Assembly: GCA_963594655.1 (NCBI GenBank)
Contig: CAVBFD010000004.1
Location: 1 to 64,000 of the forward strand
Source of the DNA: Colivivens sp963594655
Lineage (GTDB): Bacteria; Bacteroidota; Bacteroidia; Bacteroidales; Bacteroidaceae
Direction of reading: 5' to 3'
DNA length: 64,000 nucleotides
The position numbers were made by a program, and so were the translations under genes. The notes beneath the pieces were generated by a model that was not told the origin of the DNA, did no database searches, and saw only the letters and a list, made by a program, of their open reading frames with translations. The number at the start of each line of letters is the position of its first letter. The first letter of the stretch is position 1. Shown piece after piece: positions 44,800 through 52,458 of this stretch.

Positions 44800-45189
44800 A
44801 TGGCAAAGAAAACAACTACTGCTAAGAAGAGAACTGTCAAGGTTGGTGCGCAGGGACAACTTCATGTCCACTCATCATTCAACAACATCATCGTTACCTT
44901 GGCAAACAGTGAAGGTCAGGTCATCTCATGGTCTTCAGCAGGCAAAATGGGATTCAGAGGATCCAAGAAGAACACGCCATACGCTGCCCAGATGGCAGCA
45001 CAGGATTGTGCGAAGGTTGCGTATGACCTCGGTCTGAGGAAGGTGACCGCTTATGTCAAGGGACCGGGTAATGGTCGTGAATCTGCCATACGTGGTTGTT
45101 ATGGCGCAGGAATCGAGGTGACTGAAATCATCGATGTTACCCCACTTCCGCATAATGGCTGTCGTCCTCCAAAGAGGAGAAGAGTTTAA
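44800..45189 (+). CDS. rpsK: Ribosomal protein uS11
   Basis: This 129-aa protein has HVHSSFNNIIVTLANSEG and the C-terminal DVTPLPHNGCRPPKRRRV. It belongs to the 30S platform. Confidence 0.98.
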   Translation: MAKKTTTAKKRTVKVGAQGQLHVHSSFNNIIVTLANSEGQVISWSSAGKMGFRGSKKNTPYAAQMAAQDCAKVAYDLGLRKVTAYVKGPGNGRESAIRGCYGAGIEVTEIIDVTPLPHNGCRPPKRRRV

Positions 45190-45207
45190 CAAGTAAATAA
45201 TTATTGC

Positions 45208-45288
45208 ATGGCGGCGTGTATTATAGGTGGCATCTTTCCTTTCTGCCACTGCGGCTGCACACAAAACCACTGCGAAAAACAGATTTAA
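45208..45288 (+). CDS. Possible Cys-rich leader ORF before rpsD
   Basis: A 26-codon frame fills most of the 100-bp rpsK-rpsD gap. It starts at the ATG at 45208 and stops at TAA 45286-45288, one base before the rpsD ATG at 45290. It has five Cys (positions 4, 13, 15, 17, 22), with FCHCGC in the centre. Codons are G+C-richer than the AT-rich gaps around it. It overlaps a hairpin at 45227-45249. It could be a leader peptide coupled to rpsD, a small metal-binding protein, or an accident of a structured leader. No homologue is known to me and no Shine-Dalgarno is seen. Confidence 0.35.
   Translation: MAACIIGGIFPFCHCGCTQNHCEKQI
45227..45249 (+). promoter_or_regulatory. Hairpin in the rpsD leader
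   Basis: GTGGCA (45227-45232) pairs with TGCCAC (45244-45249) across an 11-nt pyrimidine-rich loop. In other bacteria S4 represses its own operon through a structured leader. This may be such a site, but it does not match a described S4 motif that I can recognise. Confidence 0.4.
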
Positions 45289-45289
45289 T

Positions 45290-45895
45290 ATGGCAAGATA
45301 TATTGGCCCTAAATCAAGAATCTCTCGTCGTTTCGGTGAGGCAATTTTTGGACCTGACAAAGTTCTCTCAAAGAGAAACTACCCCGCAGGTCAGCATGGA
45401 AACAATCGTCGCAAGAAGTCTTCAGAGTACGGACTCATGCTCGCTGAGAAGCAGAAGGCAAAGTACACTTACGGAGTGCTTGAGCGTCAGTTCCGCAATC
45501 TGTTCGAGAAGGCAGCTTCCTCAAGCGGTGTGACCGGTGAGGTCCTCCTCCAGCTCTTGGAAGCCCGTCTTGACAATGTCGTATACCGTTTGGGTATAGC
45601 TCCAACTCGCGCCGCTGCCCGTCAGCTCGTGAGCCACAAACACATAACTGTAGACGGTGCTGTCGTAAACATACCGTCATACTCAGTTAAGCCAGGTCAA
45701 CTGGTCGCTGTTCGTGAGAAATCAAAGTCTCTTGAGGTTATCGCCGCTTCACTGGCAGGATTCAACCACAGCAAGTATCCTTGGACTGAATGGAACGAGG
45801 AGACTAAGGGTGGTAAGCTCCTTCATTTGCCTGAGCGCGCCGACATCCCAGAGAACATAAAGGAGCAGATGATAGTCGAGTTATACTCTAAATAA
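45290..45895 (+). CDS. rpsD: Ribosomal protein uS4
   Basis: This is a 201-aa protein from the ATG at 45290 (MARYIGPKSRISRRFG). The in-frame upstream codons from 45227 lie in the structured leader and are not S4. It has the S4 RNA-binding domain (RLDNVVYRLGIAPTRAAARQLVSHKHI) and no zinc-binding Cys. It is an early assembly protein of the 30S body. Confidence 0.97.
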   Translation: MARYIGPKSRISRRFGEAIFGPDKVLSKRNYPAGQHGNNRRKKSSEYGLMLAEKQKAKYTYGVLERQFRNLFEKAASSSGVTGEVLLQLLEARLDNVVYRLGIAPTRAAARQLVSHKHITVDGAVVNIPSYSVKPGQLVAVREKSKSLEVIAASLAGFNHSKYPWTEWNEETKGGKLLHLPERADIPENIKEQMIVELYSK

Positions 45896-45905
45896 TAAAT
45901 ATACA

Positions 45906-46898
45906 ATGGCGGTATTAGCATTTCAAAAACCAGAAAAAGTAATAATGTTGGAAGCAGACGAAACGTACGGAAAGTTCGAGTTCCGTCCCTTGGAGTCCGG
46001 CTTCGGAATTACCATCGGTAACTCCCTTCGTCGCATACTTCTCTCTTCGCTGGAGGGCTATGCAATCAACACCGTTCGCATTGACGGCGTTGAGCATGAG
46101 TTTTCCACTGTTCCAGGAGTGAAGGAAGACGTGACCAACATTATCTTGAACCTCAAGCAAGTGAGGTTTAAGCAACTAGTCGATGACGTGGAGACAGAGA
46201 GAGTCTCTATCTCAATCGCAAATTCCACTGAGTTTAAGGCCGGGGATATAAGCAAATATCTGAATGGATTTGGAGTGTTAAATCCTGAATTGGTAATTTG
46301 TCATTTAGATTCTCAAGCAACACTTGATATCGAGTTGAACATCAACAAGGGTCGTGGATATGTCTCCTCCGAGGAGAACCGGCAGTATTGCAGGGAGATC
46401 AACGAGCTTGCCATCGATTCGATATACACACCTATACGCAACGTGAAGTTTTCTGTTGAACCCTACCGTGTGCAGCAGAAGACCGACTACGACAAGTTGA
46501 CCCTCGAAATCTCTACAGATGGTTCAATCCATCCTAAGGAGGCTTTGAAAGAGGCAGCCAAGATTCTGATTTACCACTTCATGCTCTTCTCCGACGAGAA
46601 GATTACCATTGACAACAATGACATGGACGGTGTTGAGGAGTTCGACGAGGAGGTATTGCGTATGCGTCAGTTGCTTAAGACTAAACTCACTGATATGAAT
46701 CTTTCTGTCCGCGCCCTCAACTGCTTGAAGGCCGCCGAGGTGGAGACGTTAGGTGATTTGGTGAAATACCAAAAGAACGATTTGCTGAAGTTCCGTAATT
46801 TCGGTAAGAAATCCCTGACCGAGCTTGACGACTTGCTCGAACAGCACGGACTGTCATTCGGAACAGACACTTCTAAGTATAAATTGGATAAAGATTAA
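45906..46898 (+). CDS. rpoA: RNA polymerase alpha subunit
   Basis: This 330-aa protein has the N-terminal dimerisation domain (SGFGITIGNSLRRILLSSLEGYAI) and the C-terminal domain with VRALNCLKAAEVETLGDLV and FRNFGKKSLTELDDLL, which binds UP elements and activators. It lies between rpsD and rplQ as usual. Confidence 0.98.
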   Translation: MAVLAFQKPEKVIMLEADETYGKFEFRPLESGFGITIGNSLRRILLSSLEGYAINTVRIDGVEHEFSTVPGVKEDVTNIILNLKQVRFKQLVDDVETERVSISIANSTEFKAGDISKYLNGFGVLNPELVICHLDSQATLDIELNINKGRGYVSSEENRQYCREINELAIDSIYTPIRNVKFSVEPYRVQQKTDYDKLTLEISTDGSIHPKEALKEAAKILIYHFMLFSDEKITIDNNDMDGVEEFDEEVLRMRQLLKTKLTDMNLSVRALNCLKAAEVETLGDLVKYQKNDLLKFRNFGKKSLTELDDLLEQHGLSFGTDTSKYKLDKD

Positions 46899-46904
46899 TC
46901 AACG

Positions 46905-47462
46905 ATGAGACACAATAAGAAATTCAATCATCTGAGTCGTAAGTCCGCTCACAGAGCTGCGATGTTGTCTAATATGGCGACCTCTTTGATTCTGCACAAG
47001 AGAATCACTACGACTCTCCAGAAAGCCAAGGCTCTCCGTGTGTATGTTGAGCCACTGATTACAAAGTCAAAGGAGGATACAACCGCCTCACGCCGTGTTG
47101 TGTTCAGCTACTTGCAGAACAAGTACGCCATCACTGAGCTTTTCGGTGCGGTAGCTTCAAAGGTGGGCAACCGTCCAGGTGGCTACACCCGTATCATCAA
47201 GCTCGGAAAGCGTCCTTCCGACGATGCTGATATGGCTTTCATCGAATTGGTGGACTTCGACGAGAACATGGCTAAGGGCGAGAAGAAGTCAACCCGTACC
47301 CGCCGTTCCAAGAAGTCAGTCGCAAAGGCAGAGGCTCCGGCTGTAGAGGCTGCTCCAGCCGCAACTGAGGAACCGGTAGCTGAAGCTCCGGTAGCCGAAG
47401 CTCCGGCCACAGAAGCACCTGCTGCGGAGGCTTCCGCAACTGAGGAGAAGACCGCAGAGTAA
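46905..47462 (+). CDS. rplQ: Ribosomal protein bL17 with long acidic tail
   Basis: The first 120 or so residues are canonical L17 (MRHNKKFNHLSRKSAHRAAM, RVVFSYLQNKYAI, GGYTRIIKLGKRPSDDADMAFIELV). A Lys/Arg-rich stretch follows, and then a tail of about 45 residues made almost only of Ala, Glu, Pro, Val and Thr with repeated EAP units. The total is 185 aa against about 120-130 in E. coli. Tails occur in other Bacteroidetes L17 proteins. This one is low-complexity and probably disordered. It is the last gene of the superoperon. Confidence 0.96.
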   Translation: MRHNKKFNHLSRKSAHRAAMLSNMATSLILHKRITTTLQKAKALRVYVEPLITKSKEDTTASRRVVFSYLQNKYAITELFGAVASKVGNRPGGYTRIIKLGKRPSDDADMAFIELVDFDENMAKGEKKSTRTRRSKKSVAKAEAPAVEAAPAATEEPVAEAPVAEAPATEAPAAEASATEEKTAE

Positions 47463-47490
47463 TTCCTCCAGACATTACCATAATGACGCG

Positions 47491-47527
47491 ATGACCGCAC
47501 GCTCTTAAGAGTGTGCGGTCATTTTGT
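47491..47527 (+). terminator. Terminator of the ribosomal superoperon
   Basis: A 16-bp near-perfect inverted repeat (47491-47506 with 47507-47522, one G-T wobble) reads ATGACCGCACGCTCTT against its complement and is followed by TTTTGTT. It lies 29 bp after the rplQ stop. Confidence 0.9.
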
Positions 47528-47613
47528 TGTGTGTGGCCTTGTACTTTACACTGCAAATCCCGATTGTTTTACCGAAAAATCACCCCCACGAGAAACTTTT
47601 TTGTTAAAACTCT

Positions 47614-47643
47614 ATTGCATCAAGAGAAAATTAGCTATGTTTG
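47614..47643 (+). promoter_or_regulatory. Bacteroidetes promoter of the CotH-FAS1-SusCD operon
   Basis: ATTG (47614-47617, within TATTG) is followed after 18 bp by TATGTTTG (47636-47643), a full TAnnTTTG match. The CotH start is 52 bp downstream. This is the only promoter-like site found for the seven genes to the window end. Confidence 0.6.
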
Positions 47644-47695
47644 TAACGTATTTGTAAATACGCCTAGGTGCCAATAACGTTATTAGAATTTTGAA

Positions 47696-49660
47696 ATGAA
47701 ACTTGCAAGTAAAATATTGTCCTTACTGACCGCTGTAAGTGCGGCCCAGCCTACTATTGCACAGGAATGGTACCGGATTAATGTGCATGATGAATCCAAC
47801 AACAAATCCAATTACGAATGGAGCTTCCCCTATGCTGTAAGCCAGTTCTCCCACTTTGATTTCTCTTCTGACCGAACTGAACTGAGAGGGCATCGCGTTG
47901 ACGAGGAAGACGGTACGGTCACTTACGTTCCTTTCTCTGTGGCTGCCGTCGACAGTATCATGATTGTCAATGAGTTGCCCGAGAGCGAACAGACCCACAA
48001 CAAGTACCAGGTCTATACCCTCAACGTGACTACCAACGGTTCAGTCGGAGTCAACTCCAAGGAGGACTACGTGAACTGCTTCGTCTCACTTGACGGAAAG
48101 GACGGCTACAACTGCTATTCGGGAACCGGACGTATCCGTGGCCGTGGCAACTCCACTTGGGCATGGTACGACAAGAAGCCCTACCGTCTGAAGCTCGACA
48201 AGAAGAACAAGATGCTCGGACTGGACAAGAGCAAGGACTGGGTTCTGCTCGCCAACTACCGTGATGTCACCGACCTGATGAACACCTTCATGTTCGAGAC
48301 AGCCAGTTGGATGGGCATGTCCTACGTCAACCACACACGTTATGTGGAGCTTTTCCTCGACGGTGACTACAAGGGACTCTACCAGATGACAGAGCAGGTG
48401 GAGCAGGGCAAGAACCGCGTGAATGTAGCCGACAACGGCGGCATCCTCTTGGCGATGGACTACGACGACGGACCTGACGGTGACACCAGCACCGACGCGA
48501 GTTTCTTCTCGTCCGTCTTCTCCATGCCGATGTGCGTGAAGTACCCAAAGGACGCTACCGCTGCACAGGTTGACTCCATCAAGAACCTGCTCGGGACTCT
48601 GGAGACAGCCATCAAGGACGCTGATTACGACGCGCTCGATCAGGTGATGGACATGAAGTCCTTCATGACCATGGCGATGCTCCAGGAATATTCACAGAAT
48701 GTGGAGATTTGCGCTCCGCGCAGCATCTACATGTACAAGGACGTGAACGGCAAATGGTTCATGGGACCCTTCTGGGACTGGGACGCCGGCTTCGACTTCG
48801 ACTGGAGTGACATGATGACAGGCCACACTTACTTCAGCGACTACACGGAGCTTGTCCTCGGCACAGACCCGGCGAAGCGCAAAGGCATGTGCGGATCGAC
48901 TCCCCGTTTCTTCACCGACATGTTCAAGTCAGCCACCTACACCCAGGCCTACAAAGACCTCTGGAACTCGGTGAAGGACTCGATATTCACACGCAACTGG
49001 GCTGAGATGGAGAAGTACATCGCCGAGCTGAACAAGGGAGCTTACAGCCGTGACATCGCGCGCTGGCCTTTGACCTCCACCTACAGTTACGGCTTTGGCA
49101 AGCACGAGTTCAGCGTGTCAGAGGAGATTGCAAAGATGAAGACATGGTTGCAGAACCGTACCAGTTATCTCGACGAGGTAATCAACGCTTATCCCGACCC
49201 GGCCAAGAAGGTAGAGGAGACCGACTGCGGAATGATGACAATCAATGTCAAGTTGAGTCAACAGAAGGGATATTCGCAGGGCGGTGTAATCGAAATCGAG
49301 GAGGACTCCTTGGCAAAGCACTTCGGACTTTCATTGGACGAACTCTACGAAGCGTCGGTGTCCCTGACTTCTTTGAATTCGGATGGATCAGACGGATGGA
49401 GTTCGGCTCAAGGCACATGGGGCGCGTGGTTTGACACGAACGGTGATGTCTGTGACTATACCGGAAAATCACACGTGTTCATCGAGCCGTCCGACTTGTG
49501 GACAAGCGACATCTACAGTTGGAACTACGGCTGCCATCCTGACAACTGCAAGTCGGGAGACAAACATACGGTATACATGAAGTTCACCGCACCGCTGAAA
49601 GACGGTAACGTGGGTGCGCTTAAAGTCCGGGTCAATTTCGGAATTGACGTGAACCCATAG
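47696..49660 (+). CDS. CotH kinase-family exported protein
   Basis: This 654-aa protein has a signal peptide (about 1-22, cut after TIAQ). A small N-terminal domain (about 24-95) is followed by a CotH domain (about 105-500). CotH proteins have an atypical protein-kinase fold; Bacillus CotH phosphorylates coat proteins. The key elements are visible: RGRGNSTW (148-155), a Lys in PYRLKL (166) for ATP, DGDYKGLYQMTEQVE (222-236), and the DWDAG metal motif (361-365) in place of DFG. The C-terminus (about 530-654) is a separate beta-domain. It is the first gene of the operon, and its targets might be the neighbouring FAS1 lipoproteins (inference). Confidence 0.88.
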   Translation: MKLASKILSLLTAVSAAQPTIAQEWYRINVHDESNNKSNYEWSFPYAVSQFSHFDFSSDRTELRGHRVDEEDGTVTYVPFSVAAVDSIMIVNELPESEQTHNKYQVYTLNVTTNGSVGVNSKEDYVNCFVSLDGKDGYNCYSGTGRIRGRGNSTWAWYDKKPYRLKLDKKNKMLGLDKSKDWVLLANYRDVTDLMNTFMFETASWMGMSYVNHTRYVELFLDGDYKGLYQMTEQVEQGKNRVNVADNGGILLAMDYDDGPDGDTSTDASFFSSVFSMPMCVKYPKDATAAQVDSIKNLLGTLETAIKDADYDALDQVMDMKSFMTMAMLQEYSQNVEICAPRSIYMYKDVNGKWFMGPFWDWDAGFDFDWSDMMTGHTYFSDYTELVLGTDPAKRKGMCGSTPRFFTDMFKSATYTQAYKDLWNSVKDSIFTRNWAEMEKYIAELNKGAYSRDIARWPLTSTYSYGFGKHEFSVSEEIAKMKTWLQNRTSYLDEVINAYPDPAKKVEETDCGMMTINVKLSQQKGYSQGGVIEIEEDSLAKHFGLSLDELYEASVSLTSLNSDGSDGWSSAQGTWGAWFDTNGDVCDYTGKSHVFIEPSDLWTSDIYSWNYGCHPDNCKSGDKHTVYMKFTAPLKDGNVGALKVRVNFGIDVNP

Positions 49661-49714
49661 ATGACGACGAGGAAACAAACAGAGAAAACGAAATATAAAT
49701 ATTCAAATTAATTA

Positions 49715-52456
49715 ATGATTCTAAAAAGTATGTTGTTAAACTTTCAGAGTAACAAACGATGCAGACACTTCCTTGCCGGGGGTGTCTTGTGTGCTGCCGC
49801 TCTAGGGTTCAATGCATGTACGCCGGACTATAATCTGGATGAGGATCAGCCTACAGGACTGAACACCATCTACGGTTATATGGAAGATGCAGGGAACTAC
49901 AAGAACTTCTTGCGGCTAATTGACGACCTGGGCGAGACTGAAACATTGTCGAAGACAGGTAGTAAGACTCTGTTCATTGCGGACGATGACGCGTTTGCGA
50001 AATTCTATGCGGACAATGAATGGGGAGTCACGAGTTATGACCTGTTGTCAGAGGCACAGAAGAAGATTCTTCTCCGCTCCGCTATGGTCGACAACCCTTA
50101 CTCAATCAGTTTGATGTCAAGTGTGAAGGGTCCTATCGACGGCGAGTGCATGCGTCGTACCTCCTCCCTTCAGGTCTATGACACAGTGTCGGTGATTCCA
50201 ATGAATGCGGCTGAGATTCCTGCCACTTCCTATTGGACTAATCTGGCGCAGACCCACGACACCATCTACATCGTCAAGGACGCTTCCGGAGCGGCTCCGA
50301 TGATTCATTTCCTTCCCCGCTTCCTGGAGACTAACATGATAACTGGATCCGACGTTGACTTCCTTTACAACGAGGCGGAGGGAACACACGTGTCCGACGA
50401 CGCTTATGTCAACGACTGTAAGGTGATTGAGGCCAACATCTTCTGTAAGAACGGATTCTTGCATAAGGTGAACAAGGTGATGCTTCCGCTCGACAATATG
50501 GCGGAAATCATCCGCAAGCAGCCCAACACCACTGAGTACAGCTACTTGCTCGACCGCTTCTCAGCTCCGTTCAATGCCGGTATCACAACCCGGTTCAATC
50601 AAATCTACGGACTGGATGTCGATACTGTCTATCAGAAGGCTTACTTCGCCACACGCGGCAACACCAGTTCAGGTATCACTTCCACTGAGCGTAGTACGGA
50701 CAAGGACAACAACTCGGTCGAGGCTCTTCTCAAGTACGATCCGGGATGGAACCGCTATAGTCCGGGTAGCATCAACGACCCGAACCGCGATGAGGTCATG
50801 GAGGATATGGCATGTATGCTCGTTCCTACAGACGCGGCTCTCGACGACTGGTGGAACAACGGAGGCGGTAAGGTTCTCAAGGACAACTACGGCACATGGG
50901 CCAACGTCCCCAACAAGGTCGTAAGGGAACTTATCAAGAACAACCAGCTCATGTCGCTTGTCTCTTCAGTTCCTTCCAAGTTCAACACCATCCTCAACGA
51001 CGCGGCAATGGAGATGGGAATCACCACAGCCAATGTGGACAGTGTGATTCTCGGATGTAACGGAGCTGTATACCTTACCAATAAGGTGTTCGCCCCGACA
51101 ACCTACTCTTCAGTACTCTTCCCGGCGTTGGTGACCGACGCGATGAGCGTGATATACAACGCCATCAGTGTGCTTCAGTTCGACGCCTACCTGAACTCCA
51201 TGGTGTCGCGCTATAGTTTCTTCATCCCGTTGAACGACGGTATGCTCACCTATATCGACCCGGTTTCCCTCGGACAGAACGAGACCCACATGTGGAAATT
51301 CAGATACGACCCCAAGGGAGCCAACGCCTACGCACGCATCAGGGCTTCTGTCTATGTGGCTACAAGGGGCGAGGACGGCACATGGGTGCAGGGCGACTCA
51401 CTTAGTGTAATCGTGGGTTCATCAAAGTCCGACCAAGTGTACGACCGTCTGGAGGATATCCTTGACAACATCATCGTGGTCGGCGACATCGAGCAGGGCA
51501 AGTCCTACTACAAGACCAAGGGCAACAACTATATTAAGGTGGGAGGCCAGGTCGGAGTTGCCGGCGCCATGACCGCTTCTGGCGGTTGGCAGATAGACAA
51601 TGACCAGCCGGAGACAGTCACCCAGATATATAATATGGAGAACGGAAAGTCATACGTAACCACTTCTCCTGTCTACACAAGCCACAACGCTTGTAGCGAT
51701 GTCTTCAGCGCCAACGACGACTTCTCAGAGTTCTATTCAATCCTGCAGGCCTGTGGCGCGTTGGCAACATCCAGCAAGAAAAACTCTTGGTCTTCAGTGT
51801 CAAAGAACGGTAACTTGATATATATCCCGGAGAAGGACACCGAGAGTATCAACTACCTGTTGAACACATTCCACTACACCATCTACGCACCTACAAACGA
51901 GGCGATGGAAGAGGCGTTCGCAATGGGACTCCCGACACTTGAGATGCTTGACGAGGCGATGGCAATCGACGAGGACGACACGACAGAAATCTACAAGGAA
52001 ATCGAGGACTCCGCCGCTCACCTCAGAAAGGTGATGCTTGACTTCGTGAAGTACCACATCCAGGATAACTCCATCTTTATTGACAACGGTTTCGAGTCAG
52101 GAAACTACGAGACAGCCAAGACTAACCCGAACACGGGTCGCTCGTTCAAGTTGACGGTTGCCGTTGACGCCAACGACCTTTACGTGGAGGGTGTCTGCTC
52201 CGAGAAGCAGAAGGTGAACAAGGACAAGATGTACAATGTGATCACACGTGAGTACTGGCTCAACAACGCCACTGCGTCGAGAGCCACTCTGATAGAGACA
52301 GCTTCAAGCGTAGTGCTTCATGCTGTAGACCATCCGCTCCTGTATAAATACAAGCCAGAGGCAGACTTGACCTTGCCAGAAAACAACCAGTTCGTCTACT
52401 CTCCAAATGATGTTTATTCAGATGACGAGGAAGAGGCAGTTAAAACGCGTAAATAA
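49715..52456 (+). CDS. Lipoprotein with about four FAS1 (fasciclin) modules
   Basis: This 913-aa protein has a lipobox GFNAC (acylated Cys35). The rest is a chain of FAS1-like modules, starting at about residues 48, 262, 475 and 675. Each has the helix-then-strand pattern around TLFIADDDAFAKF, ACMLVPTDAALDDW, SFFIPLNDGMLTYI or TIYAPTNEAMEEA, and ends in a variant of N-G-x-L/V-H/Y-x-V/T. FAS1 domains usually mediate adhesion or ligand binding. No enzyme motif was found. It is probably anchored in the outer membrane. It lies 2 bp upstream of susC, so it is an integral part of the operon. The second and third modules are weak matches. Confidence 0.8.
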   Translation: MILKSMLLNFQSNKRCRHFLAGGVLCAAALGFNACTPDYNLDEDQPTGLNTIYGYMEDAGNYKNFLRLIDDLGETETLSKTGSKTLFIADDDAFAKFYADNEWGVTSYDLLSEAQKKILLRSAMVDNPYSISLMSSVKGPIDGECMRRTSSLQVYDTVSVIPMNAAEIPATSYWTNLAQTHDTIYIVKDASGAAPMIHFLPRFLETNMITGSDVDFLYNEAEGTHVSDDAYVNDCKVIEANIFCKNGFLHKVNKVMLPLDNMAEIIRKQPNTTEYSYLLDRFSAPFNAGITTRFNQIYGLDVDTVYQKAYFATRGNTSSGITSTERSTDKDNNSVEALLKYDPGWNRYSPGSINDPNRDEVMEDMACMLVPTDAALDDWWNNGGGKVLKDNYGTWANVPNKVVRELIKNNQLMSLVSSVPSKFNTILNDAAMEMGITTANVDSVILGCNGAVYLTNKVFAPTTYSSVLFPALVTDAMSVIYNAISVLQFDAYLNSMVSRYSFFIPLNDGMLTYIDPVSLGQNETHMWKFRYDPKGANAYARIRASVYVATRGEDGTWVQGDSLSVIVGSSKSDQVYDRLEDILDNIIVVGDIEQGKSYYKTKGNNYIKVGGQVGVAGAMTASGGWQIDNDQPETVTQIYNMENGKSYVTTSPVYTSHNACSDVFSANDDFSEFYSILQACGALATSSKKNSWSSVSKNGNLIYIPEKDTESINYLLNTFHYTIYAPTNEAMEEAFAMGLPTLEMLDEAMAIDEDDTTEIYKEIEDSAAHLRKVMLDFVKYHIQDNSIFIDNGFESGNYETAKTNPNTGRSFKLTVAVDANDLYVEGVCSEKQKVNKDKMYNVITREYWLNNATASRATLIETASSVVLHAVDHPLLYKYKPEADLTLPENNQFVYSPNDVYSDDEEEAVKTRK

Positions 52457-52458
52457 TA

